Below, piece after piece: positions 1 through 5,187 of a stretch of DNA of 7,050 bases. Source of the DNA: an uncultured bacterium (GTDB taxonomy: Bacteria; Bacillota; Clostridia; TANB77; CAG-508); NCBI GenBank assembly GCA_905215615.1, contig CAJMQM010000044.1, positions 1 to 7,050 on the forward strand, given 5' to 3'. Every line of letters starts with the position of its first letter. Positions within the stretch are counted from its first letter, which is position 1. A model generated the notes under the pieces. That model searched no databases, was not told the origin of the DNA, and saw only the letters and a program-made list of their open reading frames with translations. Position numbers and translations under genes: made by a program.

Positions 1-78
1 AAGAAAAAATTTAAGCTTTAAATTAAATATATTAAAATTACTAATATTATTTAAGAAAGACTATAATAAATTCTTAAC

Positions 79-122
79 AAAAATAAGATTTGAGTAAAAA
101 TTTTATCTCAAATCTTATTTTT
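79..122 (-). terminator. Strong hairpin terminator after pflA, probably bidirectional
   Basis: A perfect 16-bp inverted repeat pairs 79-94 with 107-122 around a 12-base loop. Read on the minus strand, the stem ends in a run of T and follows the pflA stop by about 55 bases. Read on the plus strand, it is also followed by a T-rich run, so it could stop transcription from either side. I see no gene in 1-78 and nothing else in 123-177 except a short AT-only inverted repeat. Confidence 0.8.
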
Positions 123-177
123 TATTTCTATAAAAATTAATATCTATAATTTTTAGTTTTACACTTCTTATTTTTGC

Positions 178-900
178 TTATATTCCAAGTATTTTTTTAG
201 CTCTTGCAACATCTTCTGAGTTTGCAGGTCTTACATCATTTAATTCATAATTTAGTCCAAGCTTTTCCCATTTACTTTTTCCTAGAGTATGGTATGGCAA
301 TACATCAATTCTTTCTATATTTAAATTAGATAAAAACTCCTTTAGTTTTAGTAAGTCTTCTTCTTTATCTGTAATGCCCGGAACTAGAACTTGTCTAATC
401 CAAATACGTTTACCTCTTTCGTTTATATATTTAGCAAATTCTAACTCAAGTTTATTTGGCATGCCTGTGAGCCATTTGCAAGTTTCGTCATTAATTGATT
501 TTATATCTAGTAAAAATATATCTGTTAAGTTAATTACTTTTTTTATTTTATCTGTTAATGCAACCATGCCAGATGTATCAATACATGTAGATATTCCAAT
601 TTTATGAAGTTCTGTAAAAAGTGCTATTAAGAAATCTGGTTGAAGTAGTGGCTCTCCTCCACTTACTGTAACTCCTCCACCAGAAACTTTCATATATTCT
701 TTAAACTTCACTACTTGGTCTAGTATTTCTTTAACTGTATACATTTTTCCTGTTTTTGTATTCCATGTATCGCGATTTTGACAATACTTGCATTTTAAAT
801 TGCAACCTTGTGTAAATATAATAAATCTAATGCCTGGTCCATCTACTGCTCCGAAGCTTTCAAATGAGTGTATTCTTCCTGTTACTTCTAAATTATTCAT
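178..900 (-). CDS. pflA: Pyruvate formate-lyase-activating enzyme (radical SAM)
   Basis: This is a 240-residue radical SAM enzyme of full family length. PFL-activating enzymes use a [4Fe-4S] cluster and S-adenosylmethionine to place a glycyl radical on pyruvate formate-lyase, switching on anaerobic conversion of pyruvate to acetyl-CoA and formate in the cytosol. Visible signatures are the N-terminal GAVDGPGIR stretch (residues 18-25), the cluster motif C33-x3-C37-x2-C40 followed by QN, the SAM-binding SGGEP (80-84), and the PFL-AE-type C-terminal LPYHTLGKSKW (201-211). The extra 8Fe ferredoxin insert of other glycyl-radical activators is absent, which favours PflA over relatives such as choline- or glycerol-type activators. 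An AGGAAG site lies 4 bases before the ATG. It follows the metal permease gene after 91 bases with no convincing terminator between, so it may be co-transcribed or have its own weak promoter. Its usual partner pflB is not in the window. Confidence 0.93.
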   Translation of the reverse strand: MNNLEVTGRIHSFESFGAVDGPGIRFIIFTQGCNLKCKYCQNRDTWNTKTGKMYTVKEILDQVVKFKEYMKVSGGGVTVSGGEPLLQPDFLIALFTELHKIGISTCIDTSGMVALTDKIKKVINLTDIFLLDIKSINDETCKWLTGMPNKLELEFAKYINERGKRIWIRQVLVPGITDKEEDLLKLKEFLSNLNIERIDVLPYHTLGKSKWEKLGLNYELNDVRPANSEDVARAKKILGI

Positions 901-991
901 AATCTTCCTGCTTTCTATATCTAAAGTTTTTTAACTTATTTGCTTATAAAATTTTTTTACAACATAATTACAAAAGCAAAGTTTTAAACAT

Positions 992-1834
992 TTAATTCTT
1001 TCTAACTAGCTTTTTGGCAAATGTTGCAAAGTATATTATTCCCGAAATAATTACTATCATAGGTCCTGTTGGAATATTCCAATAGTATGATAATATTAAT
1101 CCACAAATTCCCGAGAATACTGAGAATATTATTGATAGTAAATGATAGCTTCTCATGCTTTTAGCTATATTTCTACTTGCTGCTGCAGGCAATATTAATA
1201 GTGAATTTATTAATAATATTCCAATCCATCTAATTGAAATCATAACTATTACTGCAATTAAAACTACAAATATATTGTCTATTAATTTTATATTTATTCT
1301 CCTACTTTTTGCCAATGTTTTGTTTATGCTTACTACGTTTAATTTGTTAAACATAAAATACCAAAATAATATTACTGCTATAAATGAAATAAATAAGTAT
1401 AATATTTCTGATGAATTTATGCTTAATATATCTCCTACTAAATAGCTTGAATATTTATTAAAACTACCTGTTTGTGCTAGTATTGCTAATCCTAGTGCTA
1501 TTGCTATTGATGAAAATACGCTTATTATTGTATCTGCTCCATATGTTGTTTTGTTTTTTATAAAGTTTAACAATAGGGCAAATATTACCGCAAAAAATAT
1601 CATAGATATGTTTATATTTGATATTCCAAGAAGCATACCTATGGCAATTCCTGTTAAAGCAGAGTGTCCTAATGCATCTGAAAAAAATGCCATTTTATTA
1701 TTTACTATCATGGTTCCCAAAATTGCAAAAATTGGTGTTATTAATATTATTGCCAATAATGCATTTTTCATAAATGTATAATCTATAAATTCAAATGGTA
1801 GTATAAATTCTAATACTGCATATATTGCGTCCAT
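992..1834 (-). CDS. znuB: Metal ABC transporter permease (ZnuB-like, ABC-3 family)
   Basis: This is a 280-residue integral membrane protein that forms the channel of a zinc/manganese-type ABC importer. About eight hydrophobic segments are visible, roughly at residues 24-44, 58-72, 76-92, 102-122, 143-163, 186-202, 203-222 and 230-275 (the last holding two). Family hallmarks are SDALGHSALTG (52-62) and the C-terminal GILLINSLLILPAAASR (205-221), followed later by the PTGP segment (255-258). I chose the ATG at 1834 rather than one 10 codons upstream. It has an AGGAGG four bases before it, and the longer form would overlap the ATPase gene and add an unlikely polar tail. The gap to the ATPase gene is 8 bases. 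Assignment to the family is firm; zinc rather than manganese or iron is inferred. Confidence 0.92.
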   Translation of the reverse strand: MDAIYAVLEFILPFEFIDYTFMKNALLAIILITPIFAILGTMIVNNKMAFFSDALGHSALTGIAIGMLLGISNINISMIFFAVIFALLLNFIKNKTTYGADTIISVFSSIAIALGLAILAQTGSFNKYSSYLVGDILSINSSEILYLFISFIAVILFWYFMFNKLNVVSINKTLAKSRRINIKLIDNIFVVLIAVIVMISIRWIGILLINSLLILPAAASRNIAKSMRSYHLLSIIFSVFSGICGLILSYYWNIPTGPMIVIISGIIYFATFAKKLVRKN

Positions 1835-1838
1835 TTTT

Positions 1839-1844
1839 CCTCCT
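1839..1844 (-). promoter_or_regulatory. Ribosome binding site of znuB overlapping the znuC stop
   Basis: AGGAGG on the minus strand sits four bases before the ATG at 1834 and shares two bases with the TAG stop of the ATPase gene (1843-1845). This decides the permease start and suggests translational coupling, with ribosomes finishing the ATPase able to reload onto the permease. Confidence 0.8.
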
Positions 1845-2574
1845 ATATTTGTCCAAATCTGCATTTGAATTCTAAACTTTCAAATACTTGCTCTGGAGTT
1901 CCCTCTTTTATTACTTCTTTATCTAGCAAAATTACTTTATCTGCATATTGCCTTGTTAAACCAAAGTCATGTGATACTAGTATAATAGACATGTCGTATT
2001 TATTTTTTAATTCTTGAAGAATATTATAAAAGTCTTTTGTTCCATTTTCGTCTATTCCTGATACTGGCTCATCTAGTATTAATAAGTTTGGTATAGGCTT
2101 TGTTGCAATGGCAAGTAAAACTCTTTGTAGTTCTCCACCTGATAAGTCCCCTATACTTTTATCTATTAATGAATCTGCTCCAAATAAGTTTAATTGCTCT
2201 TTTATTTCTTTATATAATTTTTTATCTTTCTTTAAGAATACTGGTATGTCTGAAGTACAAGATGCAAACATATCATATACTGTTGTAGGCATGTGTTTTT
2301 CTACATTTAGCTTTTGAGGCACATAACCAATTTTTATTTTTTTTGCTTTATTGTCTTTCATGTCCATAAATACTATGTTTCCTGTGTGTTCTACTTCACC
2401 TAGTATTGCTTTAAGTAAAGTGCTTTTTCCTGCACCATTTCTTCCAATTATTACAGTTAATTGACCACAATGAACATGTATACTAACATTTTTTAGTATT
2501 TCTTGTCCACCTATATTTACACTAATATTATTTATTTTTGTACAATGTAAACCACATGCATTTGTCTCTTTCAA
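1843..2574 (-). CDS. znuC: Metal ABC transporter ATP-binding protein (ZnuC-like)
   Basis: This 243-residue cytoplasmic ATPase powers the importer whose permease and binding protein flank it. In order it shows Walker A GRNGAGKST (44-52), Q-loop Q87 in GYVPQK, the ABC signature LSGGE (144-148), Walker B LLILDEP (164-170) with catalytic E169, and switch H202 in LVSHD. All catalytic residues are intact and the length is normal. The start is a TTG at 2572-2574, two bases after the stop of the binding-protein gene. I accept it because a good AGAGAGGTG ribosome binding site precedes it, the frame has no ATG until residue 70, and the domain needs everything from about residue 12. It ends in TAG, the only non-TAA stop here. 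The first residues contain two Cys and a His (ACGLHC); I do not know if they matter. Metal specificity is inferred from the family. Confidence 0.93.
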   Translation of the reverse strand: MKETNACGLHCTKINNISVNIGGQEILKNVSIHVHCGQLTVIIGRNGAGKSTLLKAILGEVEHTGNIVFMDMKDNKAKKIKIGYVPQKLNVEKHMPTTVYDMFASCTSDIPVFLKKDKKLYKEIKEQLNLFGADSLIDKSIGDLSGGELQRVLLAIATKPIPNLLILDEPVSGIDENGTKDFYNILQELKNKYDMSIILVSHDFGLTRQYADKVILLDKEVIKEGTPEQVFESLEFKCRFGQI

Positions 2575-2576
2575 TG

Positions 2577-3494
2577 TTACACCTCTCTTAATTTCATTTC
2601 TTTTAACATTTGTAAGTTGTATTCTATATCATCAATGTAGGAATTTTCGCTATAATCTCCACCCATACCAGTTTTTAATTTATATATTTTCGCACCAGTT
2701 TCTGAAGCTATTGTTTCTGCATTTTGTGTATTGTCGTCTTCTCCAATTATAATAATTTTTATATTGCTTTCTTTTGCCTGGTTTATTATTTCTTTTAGCT
2801 TATCTGCTGATAATGTACTTTCTTCATGATCTGTTTCTACCATAATCATGTCTAAGTTTAAGTCTCTTCCTAGGTAAGCAAAAGCCTCATTTAAACAAAT
2901 AGCTTTATCTCCACTTAAGTCTTTTAGTTCATTTTTATATTTACTATTTACCTCTTCTATTTTTTCTATATACTCAATAGAATTTTTCTTATATGCTTCT
3001 GAATTTTCTGGATTATATTTGCAAAGTTCTTCTGTTATATTTTCTACTTGTTTTTTATAATTTTCTATGCTTGTCCAAAGATGACCATTTTCTTCGTCTT
3101 CTTCTTTTATTATATCTGATATTCCATTGCTAGAATCAATTACTTTTATTTCTGAATATATTTGTAACAATTTTTCTGTAAAGTTTTCTATTCCTACGCC
3201 GTTTTCAATAAACACATCTGCATTTTCTAACTTTTTTACATCACTTGTTGCTAATGTGTAATCATGCAAACATCCCCCATTTACTTCTGCCATATTACTT
3301 AGTTCTATGTTGCTTGCGCCCTTAGTAATGTTTTCTGCCATTATATATACTGGGTAAAATGATGTTACTATTTTAAAATTATTATTGTCTTGTTCTTTCT
3401 CATTATCGTTATTTATATTTTTTGCACATAAAAATATAATTAATGCAATTATGCAAAATAAAACAATTCCCGCAATTATAATTTTCTTTTTCAT
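2577..3494 (-). CDS. znuA: Metal ABC transporter substrate-binding protein (ZnuA/AdcA-like)
   Basis: This is a 305-residue extracytoplasmic metal-binding protein (cluster A-I, ZnuA/TroA superfamily) that delivers Zn or Mn to the permease encoded downstream. Residues 1-23 are a Lys-rich start plus a hydrophobic helix. C23 is present, but the residues before it (IFL) do not make a normal lipobox, so anchoring may be by an uncleaved helix. An acidic/Asn linker follows (27-39), then the family core VTSFYPVY (43-50). Candidate metal ligands are H77 in GGCLHDYT, H138 in NGHLW, and acidic residues near E252-D254. The third His usual in the family appears as N202 in LNEAFAYLG. There is no His-rich loop; the corresponding stretch (131-137) is acidic instead. 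GAGG lies about 11 bases before the ATG. It is the first gene of a three-gene operon with the ATPase and permease. The family is clear, the metal is not. Confidence 0.88.
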   Translation of the reverse strand: MKKKIIIAGIVLFCIIALIIFLCAKNINNDNEKEQDNNNFKIVTSFYPVYIMAENITKGASNIELSNMAEVNGGCLHDYTLATSDVKKLENADVFIENGVGIENFTEKLLQIYSEIKVIDSSNGISDIIKEEDEENGHLWTSIENYKKQVENITEELCKYNPENSEAYKKNSIEYIEKIEEVNSKYKNELKDLSGDKAICLNEAFAYLGRDLNLDMIMVETDHEESTLSADKLKEIINQAKESNIKIIIIGEDDNTQNAETIASETGAKIYKLKTGMGGDYSENSYIDDIEYNLQMLKEMKLREV

Positions 3495-3550
3495 ATAATT
3501 TTATTCCTCATATAATATAATTATAATGTTTATTAAATATAAAGTTTATA

Positions 3551-3580
3551 ATTATATTCTTTCTTTTTATTTTTTTATAA
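3551..3580 (-). promoter_or_regulatory. Candidate promoter of the metal ABC operon
   Basis: On the minus strand TTATAA (3580-3575) is followed after 18 bases by a perfect TATAAT (3556-3551), placing a transcript start about 50 bases before the znuA ATG. The -35 matches only 4 of 6, and AT-rich DNA gives many such matches. It is favoured by its distance to the gene and by the operator-like box just upstream. Confidence 0.35.
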
Positions 3581-3582
3581 GG

Positions 3583-3597
3583 CTATAATTATTATAA
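3583..3597 (-). promoter_or_regulatory. Fur/PerR-family-like operator match
   Basis: The minus strand reads TTATAAT-A-ATTATAG. This matches the known Bacillus PerR box (TTATAATnATTATAA, a 7-1-7 inverted repeat) at all but its last position. Zur boxes share the TAATnATTA core but normally carry TCG/CGA flanks, which are absent. It lies about 90 bases before the metal operon and next to a candidate -35. Pure AT composition makes a chance match possible. Confidence 0.35.
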
Positions 3598-3709
3598 AAA
3601 TAAATTTGTGTAAAACTATAAAAGGTGTATTCAGCCTTAATATACTTATCAAACTTTTACTCTATTATTTTAAATAAGTTTTGTTTAATAATTTTTGCCC
3701 GATATTATT

Positions 3710-3715
3710 AGTATA
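3710..3715 (-). promoter_or_regulatory. Candidate extended -10 element
   Basis: TGcTATACT on the minus strand (TATACT at 3715-3710) is an extended -10 with five of six core matches but no good -35. If used, it would give the metal operon a leader of about 200 bases. Confidence 0.25.
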
Positions 3716-3814
3716 GCATAGATTTTGTGAAATTACCATATTTTATACACATGTTTCTTTATGTAGATGTTTATTAATATTTGTTTTATTTTTTAAGCAT
3801 ATTTTATATAAAAT

Positions 3815-3860
3815 AAACTCAAATTATTAAACTTATTTTTTTGTCTAATAATTTGAGTTT
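3815..3860 (-). terminator. Terminator of the rpsF-ssb-rpsR operon
   Basis: A perfect 15-bp inverted repeat pairs 3815-3829 with 3846-3860 around a 16-base loop. On the minus strand the stem runs into a T-rich tail (TTTATTTTAT). It starts 22 bases after the rpsR stop and separates the ribosomal operon from the metal-transport operon. Confidence 0.75.
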
Positions 3861-3882
3861 TAATCAAATATTATATTTAAAA

Positions 3883-4164
3883 TTATTCTGCTGTGTATGG
3901 TAATACAGCAATTTGTCTAGCCCTTTTTACAGCTATTGTTATATCTCTTTGATGAATTGAGCAAGCTCCTGTTGCTCTTCTTGGTAATATTTTTCCTTTA
4001 TCGTTTACAAATTTTCTTAATTGATCTGCATTTTTATAGTCTAATACTAAGTTTTTATCTGCACATAAAGGACATACCTTTTTTCTCATTTTTCTAAATC
4101 TTGGATTGTAATCTTCATCATTTTTTCTGTCATTTTTCTTATTATTTCTTTTATTGTCTGCCAT
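3883..4164 (-). CDS. rpsR: 30S ribosomal protein bS18, zinc-ribbon (C+) form
   Basis: This 93-residue small-subunit protein pairs with S6 on the 16S rRNA platform. The first 25 residues are a charged Lys/Asn/Asp/Arg tail. The conserved core then runs through KILPRRATG (58-66) and the C-terminal KRARQIAVLPYTAE (80-93). It carries C31-x2-C34 and C68-x2-H71, the zinc-ribbon pattern of the C+ class; many S18 proteins (C-) have lost these residues. The ATG at 4164 is preceded by AAAGGAGGT. It is last in the rpsF-ssb-rpsR operon, 17 bases after ssb, and is followed by a terminator. Family and start are secure; zinc occupancy is inferred from the residues. Confidence 0.97.
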   Translation of the reverse strand: MADNKRNNKKNDRKNDEDYNPRFRKMRKKVCPLCADKNLVLDYKNADQLRKFVNDKGKILPRRATGACSIHQRDITIAVKRARQIAVLPYTAE

Positions 4165-4181
4165 TTTGTAACCTCCTTTAA

Positions 4182-4595
4182 TTAAAATGGTAGGTCATCG
4201 CCTGATGAAACTTCGAAGTCAGAATCTGGGGTTGGCATTGGCATAGAACCAAATGCGTTGTCTGTAGCACCATCTCTTTTGCTATCTGCAAAATATGCTT
4301 CTTCTGCAATAACTTCTGTTATGTAGTGTTTTTGACCTTGGTCATCATCCCATGTTCTAGTTTGTAATCTTCCAGTTACGGCTACTTGTTGACCTTTTTT
4401 AAAATATTTGCTGCAGAATTCTCCTAATTTACTCCATGCAACAATATTTATAAAATCTGCTTGTCTTTCTTCTCCTTGTCTTGCGAATCTTCTGTTTACG
4501 GCTAGAGAGAAAGAAGCAACTAATGTGTTATTTGTTTGTGTGTATCTTACTTCTGGGTCTCTTGTTAATCTTCCCATTAATATTACTTTATTCAT
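4182..4595 (-). CDS. ssb: Single-stranded DNA-binding protein
   Basis: This 137-residue SSB coats single-stranded DNA in replication, repair and recombination, normally as a tetramer. The OB fold spans about residues 1-105, starting MNKVILMGRLTRDPE and including the conserved DFINIVAW (47-54, W54). A short linker follows (about 106-132). The acidic tip GDDLPF (132-137) is the docking peptide for partner proteins. The linker is shorter than in many SSBs of 160-180 residues and is rich in Met/Pro/Asp rather than Gln/Gly. The ribosome binding site is modest (AAAGGGTG). It sits between rpsF and rpsR (47 and 17 bases), the standard bacterial arrangement, which supports its being the housekeeping SSB rather than a phage or plasmid copy. 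Confidence 0.97.
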   Translation of the reverse strand: MNKVILMGRLTRDPEVRYTQTNNTLVASFSLAVNRRFARQGEERQADFINIVAWSKLGEFCSKYFKKGQQVAVTGRLQTRTWDDDQGQKHYITEVIAEEAYFADSKRDGATDNAFGSMPMPTPDSDFEVSSGDDLPF

Positions 4596-4642
4596 GTAGA
4601 CACCCTTTCTTGCACCATATAGTGCTGTTTACCAAATTTTAA

Positions 4643-4930
4643 TTAATTTTCATCTTGTCTAATTACCATGAATTTTATTACGTCATCTGTAATTCTGTAG
4701 TTTCTTTCTAATTCTACAATTAGACTTGGTTCTGCTTCAAATGTTGTTACAACATAGTAACCTTCTGAATTTTTCTTAACTTCATAAGCTAATTTTTTCT
4801 TTCCAAGTTCTTCTACTTTTTCTACTTTACCATGTTTATTAATCAAATCTGAAAATGTAGCTGTTAAAGATTTAACTTTTTCTTCATCTACAGATGGATT
4901 AATAATGATAACACTCTCGTATTTATTCAT
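4643..4930 (-). CDS. rpsF: 30S ribosomal protein bS6
   Basis: This is a 95-residue small-subunit ribosomal protein of exactly family length, starting MNKYESVIIINPS and showing the conserved LGKKKLAYEVKKNSEGYYV segment (42-60) and NYRITDDVIKFMV (77-89). It binds S18 and joins 16S rRNA as a heterodimer with it. The frame is open for another 36 codons upstream. The ATG at 4930 is nonetheless the right start: a near-perfect AAGGAGGTG precedes it by 7 bases, the family begins here, and the upstream part overlaps a promoter and RNA leader. It is the first gene of the rpsF-ssb-rpsR operon. The short acidic-tailed C-terminus (RQDEN) lacks the long extension of proteobacterial S6. Confidence 0.97.
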   Translation of the reverse strand: MNKYESVIIINPSVDEEKVKSLTATFSDLINKHGKVEKVEELGKKKLAYEVKKNSEGYYVVTTFEAEPSLIVELERNYRITDDVIKFMVIRQDEN

Positions 4931-4938
4931 TATTTTCA

Positions 4939-4983
4939 CCTCCTTATGGATTAGTAACCTACACTTTTGTGTAAGTAAGGAAA
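4939..4983 (-). promoter_or_regulatory. rpsF leader structure covering the ribosome binding site (candidate S6:S18 autoregulatory RNA)
   Basis: The minus-strand RNA can form two stacked stems. The inner one pairs 4969-4975 with 4958-4964 (7 bp, one G-U) closed by an AAAA loop. The outer one pairs 4976-4981 with 4941-4946 (6 bp, extendable by two G-U pairs). Between them is an 11-base one-sided bulge, UUACUAAUCCA. The outer stem buries the AAGGAGG of rpsF. An mRNA motif bound by the S6:S18 complex is known in rpsF leaders of many bacteria. This site has the right place and outline, but I do not see the CCG trinucleotide of that motif. Confidence 0.5.
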
Positions 4984-5014
4984 AAAATATTTCTATTTTT
5001 AACAGAAATATTTT
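4981..5014 (-). terminator. AT-rich hairpin with T-run before rpsF
   Basis: An 11-bp inverted repeat pairs 5004-5014 with 4984-4994 around a 9-base loop and ends in seven T on the minus strand, four of them inside the stem. It contains only one G-C pair, so it is weak. It could stop read-through from dnaJ. Its upstream arm overlaps the -10 of the rpsF promoter, so transcripts from that promoter would not carry it. Confidence 0.4.
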
Positions 5015-5038
5015 ATCACATAAATTGCCTGTTTGCAA
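5010..5038 (-). promoter_or_regulatory. Promoter of the rpsF-ssb-rpsR operon
   Basis: On the minus strand TTGCAA (5038-5033) is separated by exactly 17 bases from TAAAAT (5015-5010). The -10 is preceded by TGA, which gives an extended -10 (TGnTAAAAT). The predicted start is near 5003, about 70 bases before the rpsF ATG, which leaves room for the leader structure. Confidence 0.6.
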
Positions 5039-5088
5039 GTACTTCCTACTAATTTTTATACAATTTGTTAAACATAAATAACACTAGG

Positions 5089-5146
5089 AAATAGACTAGC
5101 TATAAACAAAATACAAATTCGAATTTAGTTTATAGTTAGTCTATTT
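5089..5146 (-). terminator. Long hairpin downstream of dnaJ
   Basis: A 19-bp inverted repeat pairs 5089-5107 with 5128-5146, with one imperfect position (5099/5136). Its loop holds a second palindrome, AAATTCGAATTT (5115-5126). It lies about 40 bases after the dnaJ stop. The T-run is better on the plus-strand side (TTTTTACTTTTT) than on the minus side (TTTCC), so it may act in both directions. Confidence 0.5.
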
Positions 5147-5187
5147 TTACTTTTTATATTTTAAAAATTAACTATTATGTTTTGATT

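Larger units (their letters stand above)
3495..3814. other. AT-rich intergenic region between rpsR terminator and metal operon
   Basis: This region holds no ORF I can support on either strand. It contains weak promoter candidates for the metal operon, a Fur/PerR-like 15-bp operator match at 3583-3597, and a GC-containing 7-bp inverted repeat (TAAGGCT at 3578-3584, AGCCTTA at 3633-3639) whose 48-base interior includes part of the operator match. No riboswitch class that I know is recognisable. Confidence 0.6.

Noticed and set aside
132..154. AT-only inverted repeat AAAAATTA/TAATTTTT after pflA
   Set aside because: It is eight A-T pairs in very AT-rich DNA, and the perfect 16-bp terminator next to it explains the region.
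901..991. Possible terminator or promoter between the permease gene and pflA
   Set aside because: The best inverted repeat (TTTGCTT/AAGCAAA) is 7 bp with a 26-base loop and no T-run, and the -35/-10 pairs have poor spacing.
1835..1864. Earlier ATG for the permease, overlapping the ATPase gene
   Set aside because: It adds ten non-conserved polar residues and lacks the clear AGGAGG that precedes the ATG at 1834.
3721..3780. Short minus-strand ORF of about 14 codons starting ATGTGTATAAAA
   Set aside because: There is no ribosome binding site and no resemblance to anything known; length and AT content fit chance.
3495..3814. AdcR-type (TTAAC/GTTAA) or Bacillus Zur (TCGTAAT/ATTACGA) operators
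   Set aside because: I searched the spacer by eye and found neither motif; only the PerR-like box was close.
4931..5038. 36-codon N-terminal extension of S6 in the same frame
   Set aside because: The S6 family begins at MNKYES, a strong AAGGAGGTG precedes that ATG, and the upstream bases hold the promoter and leader hairpins.
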